NCBI GenBank assembly: GCA_937896505.1
Contig: CALBNP010000180.1
Span: forward strand, 1-17,265
Direction: 5' to 3'
Source of the DNA: an uncultured Bacteroidales bacterium
GTDB lineage: Bacteria; Bacteroidota; Bacteroidia; Bacteroidales; F082
DNA: 17,265 nt
The notes beneath the pieces are model-generated. The model did not search any database. It was not told the origin of the DNA and saw nothing but the letters and a program-made list of their open reading frames with translations. Both the position numbers and the translations under genes were made by a program. Positions 1-6,361 of this stretch are shown here, in pieces; within the stretch, counting starts at the first letter, position 1; every line of letters starts with the position of its first letter.

Positions 1-694
1 TGCCCATAGGCGCATACATCTTATGGCCCGAAAAGACATAGAAATCGCAATCCATATCCTGCACATCGATAGGCAGATGCGCCATCGACTGCGCGCCATC
101 AACGACAACCGGAATACCACATTGATGCGCCATGGCAATCATTTCCTTAACTGGATTGATTGTTCCTAAAGTATTGGAAATATGTGCTATGGAGACAACT
201 TTCGGTTGTTTCTTCAACAATTCCTGATAAGCGTTCAAATCCAAGACACCTTTATCGTCCATCGGGACGACCAGCAACTCGCCATGATACCTTTGTATCA
301 TTTGCTGCCAAGGCACGAGGTTGGAATGATGTTCCATTGCCGTCACCAGCACCTTGTCGCCTTCTTCAATAAACAGATGTTCAAACGAAGTCGCCAAAAG
401 GTTCAACGATTCGGTGGTTCCTCTTGTGAAAACGATTTCATGTGTTTCGGGTGCATTGATGAACTTGGCCACGGTGATGCGAGCGTTTTCGTATGCCTCG
501 GTCGCCTTCTGACTCAGATAATGCACACCACGATGGATGTTGCAGTTTTCGTTCAGATAATAGTCGCGCTCACGCTCGATGACGCAAAGCGGCTTCTGCG
601 TGGTGGCGGCATTGTCGAAATACACCAATGGCTTGCCATAGACCGTCTGGTTCAGGACCGGAAACTGCTGACGAATGGATTGGACATCAAACAT
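1..694 (-). CDS. sufS: SufS cysteine desulfurase, partial (C-terminal part outside window)
   Basis: Group II cysteine desulfurase: a PLP enzyme that takes sulfur from L-cysteine, giving alanine and an enzyme persulfide that feeds the SufBCD scaffold in the cytoplasm. About 231 N-terminal codons are present. The start is the ATG at 692-694, giving MFDVQSIRQQFPVLN. Family motifs are visible: YFDNAATTQKP (about 25-35), NIHRGVHYLS (52-61), FTRGTTESLNL (89-99), MEHHSNLVPWQ (120-130, with His123 as the PLP-stacking position), and FSGHKMYAP near the edge. The Lys of that last motif is residue 225 (codon 20-22) and is the expected PLP Schiff-base lysine. The active-site cysteine loop and C-terminus lie beyond the window. 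It is the last visible gene of sufBCDS, 51 nt after sufD. Assignment is firm; SufS rather than the CsdA paralogue follows from the operon. Confidence 0.96.
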   Translation of the reverse strand, partial: MFDVQSIRQQFPVLNQTVYGKPLVYFDNAATTQKPLCVIERERDYYLNENCNIHRGVHYLSQKATEAYENARITVAKFINAPETHEIVFTRGTTESLNLLATSFEHLFIEEGDKVLVTAMEHHSNLVPWQQMIQRYHGELLVVPMDDKGVLDLNAYQELLKKQPKVVSIAHISNTLGTINPVKEMIAMAHQCGIPVVVDGAQSMAHLPIDVQDMDCDFYVFSGHKMYAPMG

Positions 695-718
695 AATTGT
701 CAGATTTATATGATATTA

Positions 719-742
719 AGAGACGCGATGAATCGCGTCTCT
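719..742. repeat. Perfect 10-bp palindrome with 4-nt loop between sufD and sufS
   Basis: AGAGACGCGA (719-728), loop TGAA, then TCGCGTCTCT (733-742), a perfect inverted repeat. It begins 3 nt past the sufD stop on the transcribed strand and lies inside the operon. No T-run follows in either direction, so it does not look like a classical terminator. It resembles the short dispersed REP-like palindromes (GTAGAGACGCG...) that I recall from Bacteroidetes and other genomes. It could stabilise the upstream mRNA or tune sufS expression. Confidence 0.75.
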
Positions 743-745
743 ACA

Positions 746-1573
746 TTAGATTTTTGAATAATCGATGTCGAAGTTATATTCTTTCGGGTGACTGCAACGC
801 AACACGCATGTCTCGCAGCTCGACAACTCGCCGCGCAGACGACGTTTAATCATGTCGTCGATGTGTTCGCGAAGCATGTCGTTGCCAATGTGATTGCTCA
901 CCTCGGCCGCGAAAGCATACATGAGCAACATACGCGCATTGGCTTTGCTGATGCCACGCTGACGCATATAGAACATGGCTTCTTGGTCGAGTTGACCTGT
1001 GGAAGTGCCATGCGAGCATTTCACGTCGTCAGCATAGATTTCCAAGAAAGGCTGCGTGTTGATTTTGGCCGTCGAGGTCAAAAGGATGTTGCTGTTATTT
1101 TGTTGTGCATCAGTATTTTGCGCTCCAGGGGCGACATACACATGACCATTGAAAACCGCTGTGGCTTCATCGTCCAAGATGCCCTTGAACTTCTCGTTGC
1201 TCGTGCAATGTGGCACGTTGTGGTTCACCTTCAGGTGGTTTTCGGTATGTTGCTTCTTGTCAACCAAATAAAGACCGTAAATCTCGGTTTCGGCCCCTTC
1301 ACCATCTAAATCGACAGTATAGGAATTGCGCACATCGCCACCGTTGAACGAGACTACCACAATCTTCAAACGACTGTTAGCCAACTGCTTAATCTTGAAA
1401 TCCTTGGCAATCGAAGCCTCATCGTTCACATTCTGCAAAATGTAAAGCTCCAAGCTCGCATTCTCGTTGATGACGATTTCGGTATTCATCGCGCCTACCG
1501 ACAAGTGCTCATCATCGTCATATTCAATGATTTGCTGACTTTGGTTGGCCGCTAATATGAGTTTGTTTTCCAT
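746..1573 (-). CDS. sufD: SufD, Fe-S cluster scaffold subunit, short form
   Basis: Partner of SufB in the SufBC2D scaffold where Fe-S clusters are built in the cytoplasm. I start it at the ATG at 1571-1573 (MENKLILAANQ), 2 nt after the sufC stop; an upstream TTG at 1577-1579 would overlap sufC and add only two residues. This gives 275 residues, against roughly 420-450 usual for SufD. The beta-helix and C-terminal helical region are present: HCTSNEKFKGILDD (122-135), YADDVKCSHGTSTGQLD (180-196) with the conserved Cys186 and His188, and FYMRQRGISK (201-210). The N-terminal helical domain and first part of the beta-helix are absent. The C-terminus has Cys253, Cys256 and Cys260 (CETCVLRC) followed by about 15 extra residues. 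No frameshifted remnant of the missing part fits, because sufC abuts directly. Confidence 0.93.
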   Translation of the reverse strand: MENKLILAANQSQQIIEYDDDEHLSVGAMNTEIVINENASLELYILQNVNDEASIAKDFKIKQLANSRLKIVVVSFNGGDVRNSYTVDLDGEGAETEIYGLYLVDKKQHTENHLKVNHNVPHCTSNEKFKGILDDEATAVFNGHVYVAPGAQNTDAQQNNSNILLTSTAKINTQPFLEIYADDVKCSHGTSTGQLDQEAMFYMRQRGISKANARMLLMYAFAAEVSNHIGNDMLREHIDDMIKRRLRGELSSCETCVLRCSHPKEYNFDIDYSKI

Positions 1574-1575
1574 AA

Positions 1576-2322
1576 TCAAAGTTCCTTAACCCATTCGTAG
1601 CCTTTTTCTTCGAGTTCGAGGGCCAAATCCTTGCCACCGGTCTTCACGATGCGGCCATCATACATGACATGCACGAAATCAGGCACAATGTAATCGAGCA
1701 GACGCTGATAGTGTGTGATGACCACGAAAGAATTGTCGGGACGATGCAACTGGTTGACGCCATTGGCCACGATGCGCAAGGCATCGATATCAAGGCCCGA
1801 ATCGGTTTCGTCGAGGATGGCGAGGCTTGGCTCAAGCATGGCCATCTGGAAGATTTCGTTCTTCTTCTTCTCACCGCCCGAGAAGCCCACGTTGACGAAA
1901 CGGTTTTGCAGCTTTTCGGTGATTTCGACCATGGCCTGTTTCTCCTTCATCATCTTCATGAATTCCATCGTCGAAAGGACTGGCTGACCATTGTATTCGC
2001 GCTTTGCGTTGACGGCAGTGCGCATGAAATTCTGAATGCTCACACCCGGAATCTCCACTGGATATTGGAAACTCAGGAAGATGCCCTTATTGGCGCGTTC
2101 TTCAGGCGACATGCCTACGATGTTCTCGCCCTTGTACCAGATTTCACCCTCGGTGATGTCGTAACCCTCGCGGCCCGTGACGGCAGCAGCCCACGTGCTC
2201 TTGCCCGTTCCGTTAGGTCCCATGATGGCATGTATTTCACCCTCGTTGATGCTCAGATTGAAACCCTTCAGGATTTCCTTTCCTCCTACTGAGACATGCA
2301 GATTTTTGATATTCAGCAACAT
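1576..2322 (-). CDS. sufC: SufC, ABC-type ATPase of the Fe-S scaffold complex
   Basis: Cytoplasmic ABC ATPase that binds SufB and SufD and drives the shape change needed for cluster assembly; it is not a transporter. At 248 residues it has the normal family length. Walker A is GPNGTGKST (35-43), the SufC-type signature is FSGGEKKKNE (147-156), Walker B with the hallmark SufC sequence is LAILDETDSGLDID (167-180, Glu172 catalytic), and the H-loop is VITHYQ (201-206, His204). There is no membrane segment and no permease neighbour. It lies 52 nt downstream of sufB, and the sufD ATG follows its stop by 2 nt, so translation of the two is probably coupled. Assignment is secure. Confidence 0.98.
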   Translation of the reverse strand: MLLNIKNLHVSVGGKEILKGFNLSINEGEIHAIMGPNGTGKSTWAAAVTGREGYDITEGEIWYKGENIVGMSPEERANKGIFLSFQYPVEIPGVSIQNFMRTAVNAKREYNGQPVLSTMEFMKMMKEKQAMVEITEKLQNRFVNVGFSGGEKKKNEIFQMAMLEPSLAILDETDSGLDIDALRIVANGVNQLHRPDNSFVVITHYQRLLDYIVPDFVHVMYDGRIVKTGGKDLALELEEKGYEWVKEL

Positions 2323-2334
2323 ATATGTGGATTT

Positions 2335-2373
2335 ATTTCAAGATTTAAAAATTTCAAGATTTCAAGATTTCAG
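2335..2373. repeat. Degenerate 8-bp tandem repeat (ATTTCAAG)n between sufB and sufC
   Basis: Five consecutive units on the plus strand: ATTTCAAG, ATTTAAAA, ATTTCAAG, ATTTCAAG, ATTTCAG. The array fills most of the 52-nt gap and ends 1 nt before the sufB stop codon. On the mRNA it reads CTTGAAAT repeats, ending about 12 nt before the sufC ATG, where the ribosome loads. Copy-number change by slippage could alter the sufB-sufC spacing. Confidence 0.8.
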
Positions 2374-2374
2374 A

Positions 2375-3826
2375 TTATCCGACGCTTCCTTCTAAAGTGA
2401 TGGACAACAGTTTTTGTGCTTCAACGGCAAATTCCATCGGCAATTTGTTCAACACATCCTTGGCATAGCCATTGACAATGAGACTGATAGCCTTTTCGGT
2501 CGGGATGCCACGCTGCTGGCAATAGAAGAGTTGGTCTTCCGAAATCTTCGAAGTCGTGGCTTCGTGTTCCAAAATGCTGGAATCGTTGCCACACTGCACG
2601 TAAGGCCAAGTGTGCGCACCGCATTTGTCGCCCAAGAGCAACGAATCGCATTGCGAATAATTGCGCGAATTGACAGCCTTTGGCGCCACTTTCACCAAAC
2701 CGCGGTAACTATTCTGGCTGTAGCCTGCCGAAATGCCTTTCGAGATAATCGTGCTGCGTGTGTTCTTACCCAGATGAATCATCTTGGTGCCCGTATCGGC
2801 CTGCTGATAATTGTTGGTCACGGCAACCGAATAGAACTCACCGATTGAGTTGTCGCCCATCAGCACGCAGCCCGGATATTTCCATGTGATGGCCGAACCC
2901 GTCTCGACTTGCGTCCACGAAATCTTGGAACGGTCGCCACGGCAAAGACCGCGTTTCGTCACCAAGTTATAGACACCGCCCTTGCCGTTCTTATCGCCTG
3001 GATACCAATTCTGTACGGTGGAATATTTCACCTCTGCATCGGTCTCGGCAATGATTTCTACGATAGCGGCATGAAGCTGGTTTTCATCGCGTTGTGGTGC
3101 GGTGCAGCCTTCCATATAACTCACGTATGCGCCTTCGTCGGCGACAATCAAGGTGCGTTCAAATTGACCCGTATTGGCCGCATTGATGCGGAAATAAGTG
3201 GAAAGTTCCAAGGGGCAATGCACACCTTTAGGAATATAGCAGAACGAACCATCACTGAAAACGGCAGAGTTCAGGGCGGCAAAGAAATTGTCGGTGTAAG
3301 GCACAACCTTGCCCAGATATTTCTTCACCAAATCGGGGTATTGCTTGACAGCCTCGCTGAACGACATAAAGATGATGCCATGCTTCGAAAGCGTGTCTTG
3401 GAAAGTGGTCTTCACCGAAGTGCTGTCCATGACGGCATCGACGGCCACACCAGAGAGTTTCTTTTGTTCGTCGAGCGAGATGCCTAACTTGTCGAAAGTG
3501 GCCAGCAATTCTGGATCAACCTCGTCGAGACTTTGCTTTTCCTGGCGTTTGCGCGGGGCTGCATAATAAATAATGTCTTGATAATCGATTTCGGGCAGGT
3601 CGAGGTGGCCCCAATTAGGTTGCTTCAAGGTTTGCCAATGGCGGAATGCCTTCAGGCGAAAATCCAGTAGCCACTCCGGCTCGCCTTTCTTCTCCGAGAT
3701 GAGGCGTACGATGTCTTCATTCAGGCCTTTCGGGACGAAATCGGTTTCGATATCAGTCACGAAACCATACTCATATTCCTTGTTCGTGACTTCGCTGATG
3801 ATATTATCCTTTGGATTTGACTCCAT
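2375..3826 (-). CDS. sufB: SufB, Fe-S cluster scaffold subunit
   Basis: Main scaffold protein of the SUF pathway, which accepts persulfide sulfur from SufS and builds the nascent cluster with SufD and SufC. It is 483 residues, a normal length for the family. Conserved blocks include FCYIPKGVHCPLELSTYFRI (195-214), EGCTAPQRDENQLHAA (239-254), NYSQCDSLLLGDKCGAH (389-405) and EHEATTSKISEDQLFYCQQR (420-439). Cys393 matches the E. coli persulfide-accepting Cys405, and Glu422, 29 residues later, matches Glu434. It is the first gene of the operon, with a TAnnTTTG box about 38 nt upstream of the ATG (MESNPKDN). No SufE, SufU or SufA gene is visible in the window. Confidence 0.98.
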   Translation of the reverse strand: MESNPKDNIISEVTNKEYEYGFVTDIETDFVPKGLNEDIVRLISEKKGEPEWLLDFRLKAFRHWQTLKQPNWGHLDLPEIDYQDIIYYAAPRKRQEKQSLDEVDPELLATFDKLGISLDEQKKLSGVAVDAVMDSTSVKTTFQDTLSKHGIIFMSFSEAVKQYPDLVKKYLGKVVPYTDNFFAALNSAVFSDGSFCYIPKGVHCPLELSTYFRINAANTGQFERTLIVADEGAYVSYMEGCTAPQRDENQLHAAIVEIIAETDAEVKYSTVQNWYPGDKNGKGGVYNLVTKRGLCRGDRSKISWTQVETGSAITWKYPGCVLMGDNSIGEFYSVAVTNNYQQADTGTKMIHLGKNTRSTIISKGISAGYSQNSYRGLVKVAPKAVNSRNYSQCDSLLLGDKCGAHTWPYVQCGNDSSILEHEATTSKISEDQLFYCQQRGIPTEKAISLIVNGYAKDVLNKLPMEFAVEAQKLLSITLEGSVG

Positions 3827-3863
3827 GATTTTTCCTTATTAAGAATGATTTCAAATTAGGCGG

Positions 3864-3871
3864 CAAAGATA
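3864..3871 (-). promoter_or_regulatory. Putative -7 box of the suf operon promoter
   Basis: The minus strand reads TATCTTTG, an exact match to the Bacteroidetes -7 consensus TAnnTTTG, 37 nt before the sufB ATG. I see no convincing -33 TTTG at the usual distance. No clear Fur- or IscR-like operator is recognisable. Confidence 0.55.
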
Positions 3872-3935
3872 CGACAATAAGGCGAATAAACCTTGGGCTG
3901 ATGAAAATTTTGGTTATCAGTTCTTGGTTTTCAAT

Positions 3936-3954
3936 TGCTGAGCTTGTCGAAGCA
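3936..3954. repeat. Short dispersed-repeat motif TGCTGAGCTTGTCGAAGCA
   Basis: The 19-nt sequence has matching ends (TGCT...AGCA) and contains CTTCGACAAGCTCAG on the minus strand. That string recurs in intergenic regions of many bacterial genomes, and its translations give the spurious peptide MLSLSKH. Only one copy lies in this window, so its repeat status is recalled rather than shown. It sits upstream of the suf promoter in non-coding DNA. Confidence 0.5.
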
Positions 3955-3984
3955 CCGAGCTAATGATTTTTTGAGTAAATTTTT

Positions 3985-4046
3985 TCCACGTATCACTCGT
4001 ATCGCAAGTATCATTGTATCTAAAAAAGATACGCGCAATACGTGGA
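3985..4046. repeat. GTATC short tandem array inside a 9-bp inverted repeat
   Basis: TCCACGTAT (3985-3993) and ATACGTGGA (4038-4046) form a perfect 9-bp inverted repeat. Between and overlapping them, GTATC occurs at 3990, 3999, 4008 and 4016 (spacing 9, 9, 8), followed by a GATAC at 4028-4032 facing the other way. The whole could fold into a long imperfect hairpin. It lies between the suf promoter and the terminator of the neighbouring lipoprotein gene. Function unknown. Confidence 0.7.
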
Positions 4047-4051
4047 GGCAA

Positions 4052-4088
4052 ACAAAAGAAAAGCCCCACTCCGAAAACGAAGTGAGGC
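4052..4088 (-). terminator. Rho-independent terminator downstream of the lipoprotein gene
   Basis: On the minus strand GCCTCACTTCG, loop TTTT, then CGGAGTGGGGC forms an 11-bp stem (4063-4073 with 4078-4088) with two G-U pairs. It is followed by TTTTCTTTT (down to about 4054). It lies about 96 nt past the stop of the gene ending at 4184 and would keep that transcript out of the suf operon. Confidence 0.8.
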
Positions 4089-4183
4089 CTTTCATTCGAG
4101 TTATTGCGCCGAAGCCCGGTGCTTTTCACCCTCCGCACGTCACCTCTCTGCGGCGCGTGAAGGGTAAGCCTGCAAACTGGCAA

Positions 4184-5755
4184 CTACCGCACGAGGCGGA
4201 CAGTAAAACCCAAACCCCTTTGCTGTACTACCATGCTCGGTGCGTTGCTCGAGCCCGAGAACGAGAAAGACATGTTATACGCAGAGTTGGCATAACCATC
4301 GTTATCACTCGACCAGTAATGGCCCTGAACATTGCAAAATTGCACCGATCTGCCAAATCCACTCCCATCATCGTAGCGGAAGCCTGCGGCGGGGAGGAAG
4401 ACAGCGCCGTACGACGCGAGGTCGGCTGTCGAAGTTATGCTGTTCATTATTGAGGCACCCGTGCCGTCCGGAAGGATGACAAGACCTTTGTAGCCGTCAA
4501 GTTCCTTCAAAGCGCGGAGGGACGAGGCGTTGGTGCGGCTTGAAGTGCCAGCAGCGTCAGTACCAAGCAAATAGTCCCACTCGGCTTTGCTCAACGTGCG
4601 CCATGTGTTCGTGCCTGACTCACCGTTCACATGGAATTCGGAGTTCGCAGTTATCTCCGTACTATTCGTGAAGAACACGTCATTCACTAAAGCGCCGTCG
4701 TAACTGAAGGATTCTGCATAGGCGACCGATCCCGTCTTGCTCCAGTAGAAATGGCTCACGTGGCTTGCGTCCCAAGTGCCATCGGAAGCCGGCGTGGTGC
4801 TCCACTGGTTGGCCTCGAAGTGGAACGCGCTGCCGTCCCAGTACAGGTTGCCCGGCGCGAACTCCACGGTTCTCGGTGTGTCGCCGTCCATGCCGACGGT
4901 GAACTTAGCAGGCTCCATCGTCACTTTCAGCGGATCGCCAAGGCCTTGTTCGGAGTAGAAGCAGCATGGGCGGATGCCGTTGGCGAAGGTTCTTTGACCT
5001 ACCTTGCCATCGCCGGCAAAACTGAAGTTAGCCGCATTACTCTGAGGTATCAGGGCCATATAGAAACAGCCCTGTGCATCGGCATGGACAGTGACAGTGC
5101 CGGTGCCGCTTCCTGTGAGCGTCCCCTCCGCCTTATTGATGGTGGCCGTGGCCGAAACGCCGCTGACGGCGATGTCCATGTCCATGTCTGCTATCGGGTT
5201 GCCGCTGCCGTCTTCCAGTTGGAAGTAGGCGATGGCCATTTTCGAGAGCATGGGCAAAGTAACGGTGCCTGCTTCCGAAACATCTGCTATGCAACTGCCT
5301 ACATGGAACTTGTCGAGACCCGAAATCTTCTTGTCATCCACGTCATCCACGACCCTCACGCCAGTCTGGTCGGCAAAGCTGATGGAGGTGCCGTTGTTGT
5401 CGTCGTTGATGGGATTGCCGTAGGCATCGGTGCTGCCCGTGCCTAAATACATGAAGGTGCAGGTGGTTCCGAGGCAGTTTTCCCTAATCTCGCCCGAGCA
5501 TTCGAACTGCTGCCCGTTAACGCGGGTGCAGTTCATGTAGCCTACGTTAGCGTCTTCGCTGTAGATGTAAATTTTGTCTCCAACCACTGGGGTGATGTAG
5601 CCTGTCGTGGTGATTTCGGTCTTCGAGCCTCCGCCGAAATCAACCGTGCCAGTGATGGGCACCATGACTTTTTCTTCGGGTTTCGGTTCGTTCTTCTTGC
5701 ATTGTGCGGTAAGCAGCACTAAGGCCGCCATCGCGATGAAAATTGCTTTTTTCAT
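4184..5755 (-). CDS. Surface lipoprotein: fimbrillin-like N-terminal part plus FISUMP/C-type-lectin-like C-terminal domain
   Basis: Predicted outer-membrane or surface lipoprotein of 523 residues. A signal peptide (MKKAIFIAMAALVLL) ends at a lipobox LTAQC with Cys19 as the lipidated residue, followed by charged KKNEPKPEEK. Residues 30-280 are beta-rich; TKT-like and VVGDKIYIYS (about 58-66) features recall fimbrillin/Mfa-like proteins. Residues about 296-523 follow a Bacteroidales domain that I recall as FISUMP or DUF1566-like, with a C-type-lectin-type fold: VEFAPGNLYWDG (297-308), TWRTLSKAEWDYLL (384-397), GLVILPDG (424-431), GAVFLPAAGFR (450-460), GHYWSSDND (478-486) and a final GFTVRLVR. 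Such domains are linked to adhesion or glycan binding, but no ligand can be named. It lies 61 nt downstream of the repeat-protein gene with no clear promoter between, so the two are probably co-transcribed. The domain call is from memory. Confidence 0.8.
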   Translation of the reverse strand: MKKAIFIAMAALVLLTAQCKKNEPKPEEKVMVPITGTVDFGGGSKTEITTTGYITPVVGDKIYIYSEDANVGYMNCTRVNGQQFECSGEIRENCLGTTCTFMYLGTGSTDAYGNPINDDNNGTSISFADQTGVRVVDDVDDKKISGLDKFHVGSCIADVSEAGTVTLPMLSKMAIAYFQLEDGSGNPIADMDMDIAVSGVSATATINKAEGTLTGSGTGTVTVHADAQGCFYMALIPQSNAANFSFAGDGKVGQRTFANGIRPCCFYSEQGLGDPLKVTMEPAKFTVGMDGDTPRTVEFAPGNLYWDGSAFHFEANQWSTTPASDGTWDASHVSHFYWSKTGSVAYAESFSYDGALVNDVFFTNSTEITANSEFHVNGESGTNTWRTLSKAEWDYLLGTDAAGTSSRTNASSLRALKELDGYKGLVILPDGTGASIMNSITSTADLASYGAVFLPAAGFRYDDGSGFGRSVQFCNVQGHYWSSDNDGYANSAYNMSFSFSGSSNAPSMVVQQRGLGFTVRLVR

Positions 5756-5816
5756 TTCGTTTGATGTTTAATTTGTTAGTGTTTTTGAATTACAATTTAA
5801 TTGTTGGCATGCAGGA

Positions 5817-6248
5817 TTATGCCATTTTCGCCTTCCTGCGCTTTGCACAGGCATAGCCCATGCCTGCGATGATGAGCAGGGTGATGCCGTTACCCAAAGG
5901 AACGCCCGGATCCTCGTTAGTAAAGTTACCCCAACTGCCATCGCCAGAGAAGTTGGTGTTGGGATCCACGTTGTGGAACAAGCCCCACGAGCCACCTCCA
6001 CTGAAATTGTCATCAGCACCACTGTTGTTGAAGTAACCCCACGAACCGCCGCCGCTGAAATTGTCATCAGCACCAGTGTTGTAGAAGTTGCTCCAGCTAC
6101 TGTAGCCAGTGCTGTTGTCGTTAGAGCCGCTGTTGCTGAAGCCGTCCCACGAACCTCCATAGGTTCCAGACTGCGCATAGCTCCATGACGGCGCGAGAGC
6201 CATGAATGCTGCCAAAAGGGCAGCGATGAAGAGTGTCTTTCTTTGCAT
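5817..6248 (-). CDS. Secreted 18-residue-repeat protein with C-terminal sorting-like tail
   Basis: I do not recognise a named family. The 143-residue protein starts with a signal peptide (MQRKTLFIAALLAAF...), with probable cleavage after SWSYA (about residue 25). The middle is a tandem repeat with tryptophans at 34, 52, 70, 88 and 106, exactly 18 apart, on a consensus near WGxFxNxGxDDNFSGGGS; it is rich in Asn, Asp, Gly and Ser and poor in charge other than Asp. The C-terminus has three parts: DPGVPLGNG (113-121), a hydrophobic stretch (122-135), and basic KRRKAK (136-141). This arrangement resembles exosortase-type CTERM or PID-CTERM sorting signals of Bacteroidetes. The likely location is the cell surface or outer membrane. 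The repeats may be an adhesin, matrix or metal-binding stalk; the function is unknown. It is the first gene of a probable two-gene unit with the lipoprotein. Confidence 0.85.
   Translation of the reverse strand: MQRKTLFIAALLAAFMALAPSWSYAQSGTYGGSWDGFSNSGSNDNSTGYSSWSNFYNTGADDNFSGGGSWGYFNNSGADDNFSGGGSWGLFHNVDPNTNFSGDGSWGNFTNEDPGVPLGNGITLLIIAGMGYACAKRRKAKMA
5931..6149 (-). repeat. 54-bp in-frame tandem repeats in the secreted protein gene
   Basis: Four units of 54 bp (18 codons) run from the Trp34 codon to the Trp106 codon. The two central units are nearly identical in DNA: CTGAAATTGTCATCAGCACC at 6001-6020 recurs at 6055-6074. The outer units have diverged. This points to recent duplication in the middle of the array, with potential for length variation between strains. 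Confidence 0.85.
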
Positions 6249-6276
6249 TATTTAGAGATTTAAGGGATTAAAGATT

Positions 6277-6284
6277 CAAAAGTA
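6277..6284 (-). promoter_or_regulatory. Putative -7 box of the repeat-protein/lipoprotein unit
   Basis: The minus strand reads TACTTTTG, matching TAnnTTTG, 28 nt before the ATG at 6246-6248. No clear -33 element is seen. Confidence 0.5.
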
Positions 6285-6332
6285 CAACGATAAAAGCCGC
6301 ACGCCGAGGCGCGCAACTTCGTTATGTAAGCG

Positions 6333-6361
6333 GTTGGGGAAAACCTATGGTTTTCCGTAAC
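6333..6361. other. Strong short hairpin in the 6249-6507 gap
   Basis: GGAAAACC (6338-6345), loop TAT, GGTTTTCC (6349-6356) form a perfect 8-bp stem, extended by GTT/AAC (6333-6335 with 6359-6361) after an internal mismatch. No T-run follows on either strand, so a terminator is unlikely. It lies about 85 nt upstream of the repeat-protein ATG. Apart from this hairpin and the promoter box I see no feature between 6249 and 6507. Confidence 0.5.

Noticed and set aside
3917..4183. 88-codon minus-strand frame between suf and the lipoprotein gene
   Set aside because: It spans the terminator hairpin and the GTATC array; its Asp-Thr-Cys-Asp-Thr-like stretch is just translated GATAC repeats, and no family features appear.
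3935..4453. 172-codon plus-strand frame starting MLSLSKH
   Set aside because: The start is the known artefact peptide of the CTTCGACAAGCTCAG motif, and the rest is antisense to the lipoprotein gene.
5768..6178. 136-codon minus-strand frame rich in Thr, Ala and Val
   Set aside because: A shifted reading of the 54-bp repeats; the other frame has a signal peptide, exact Trp periodicity and a sorting-like tail.
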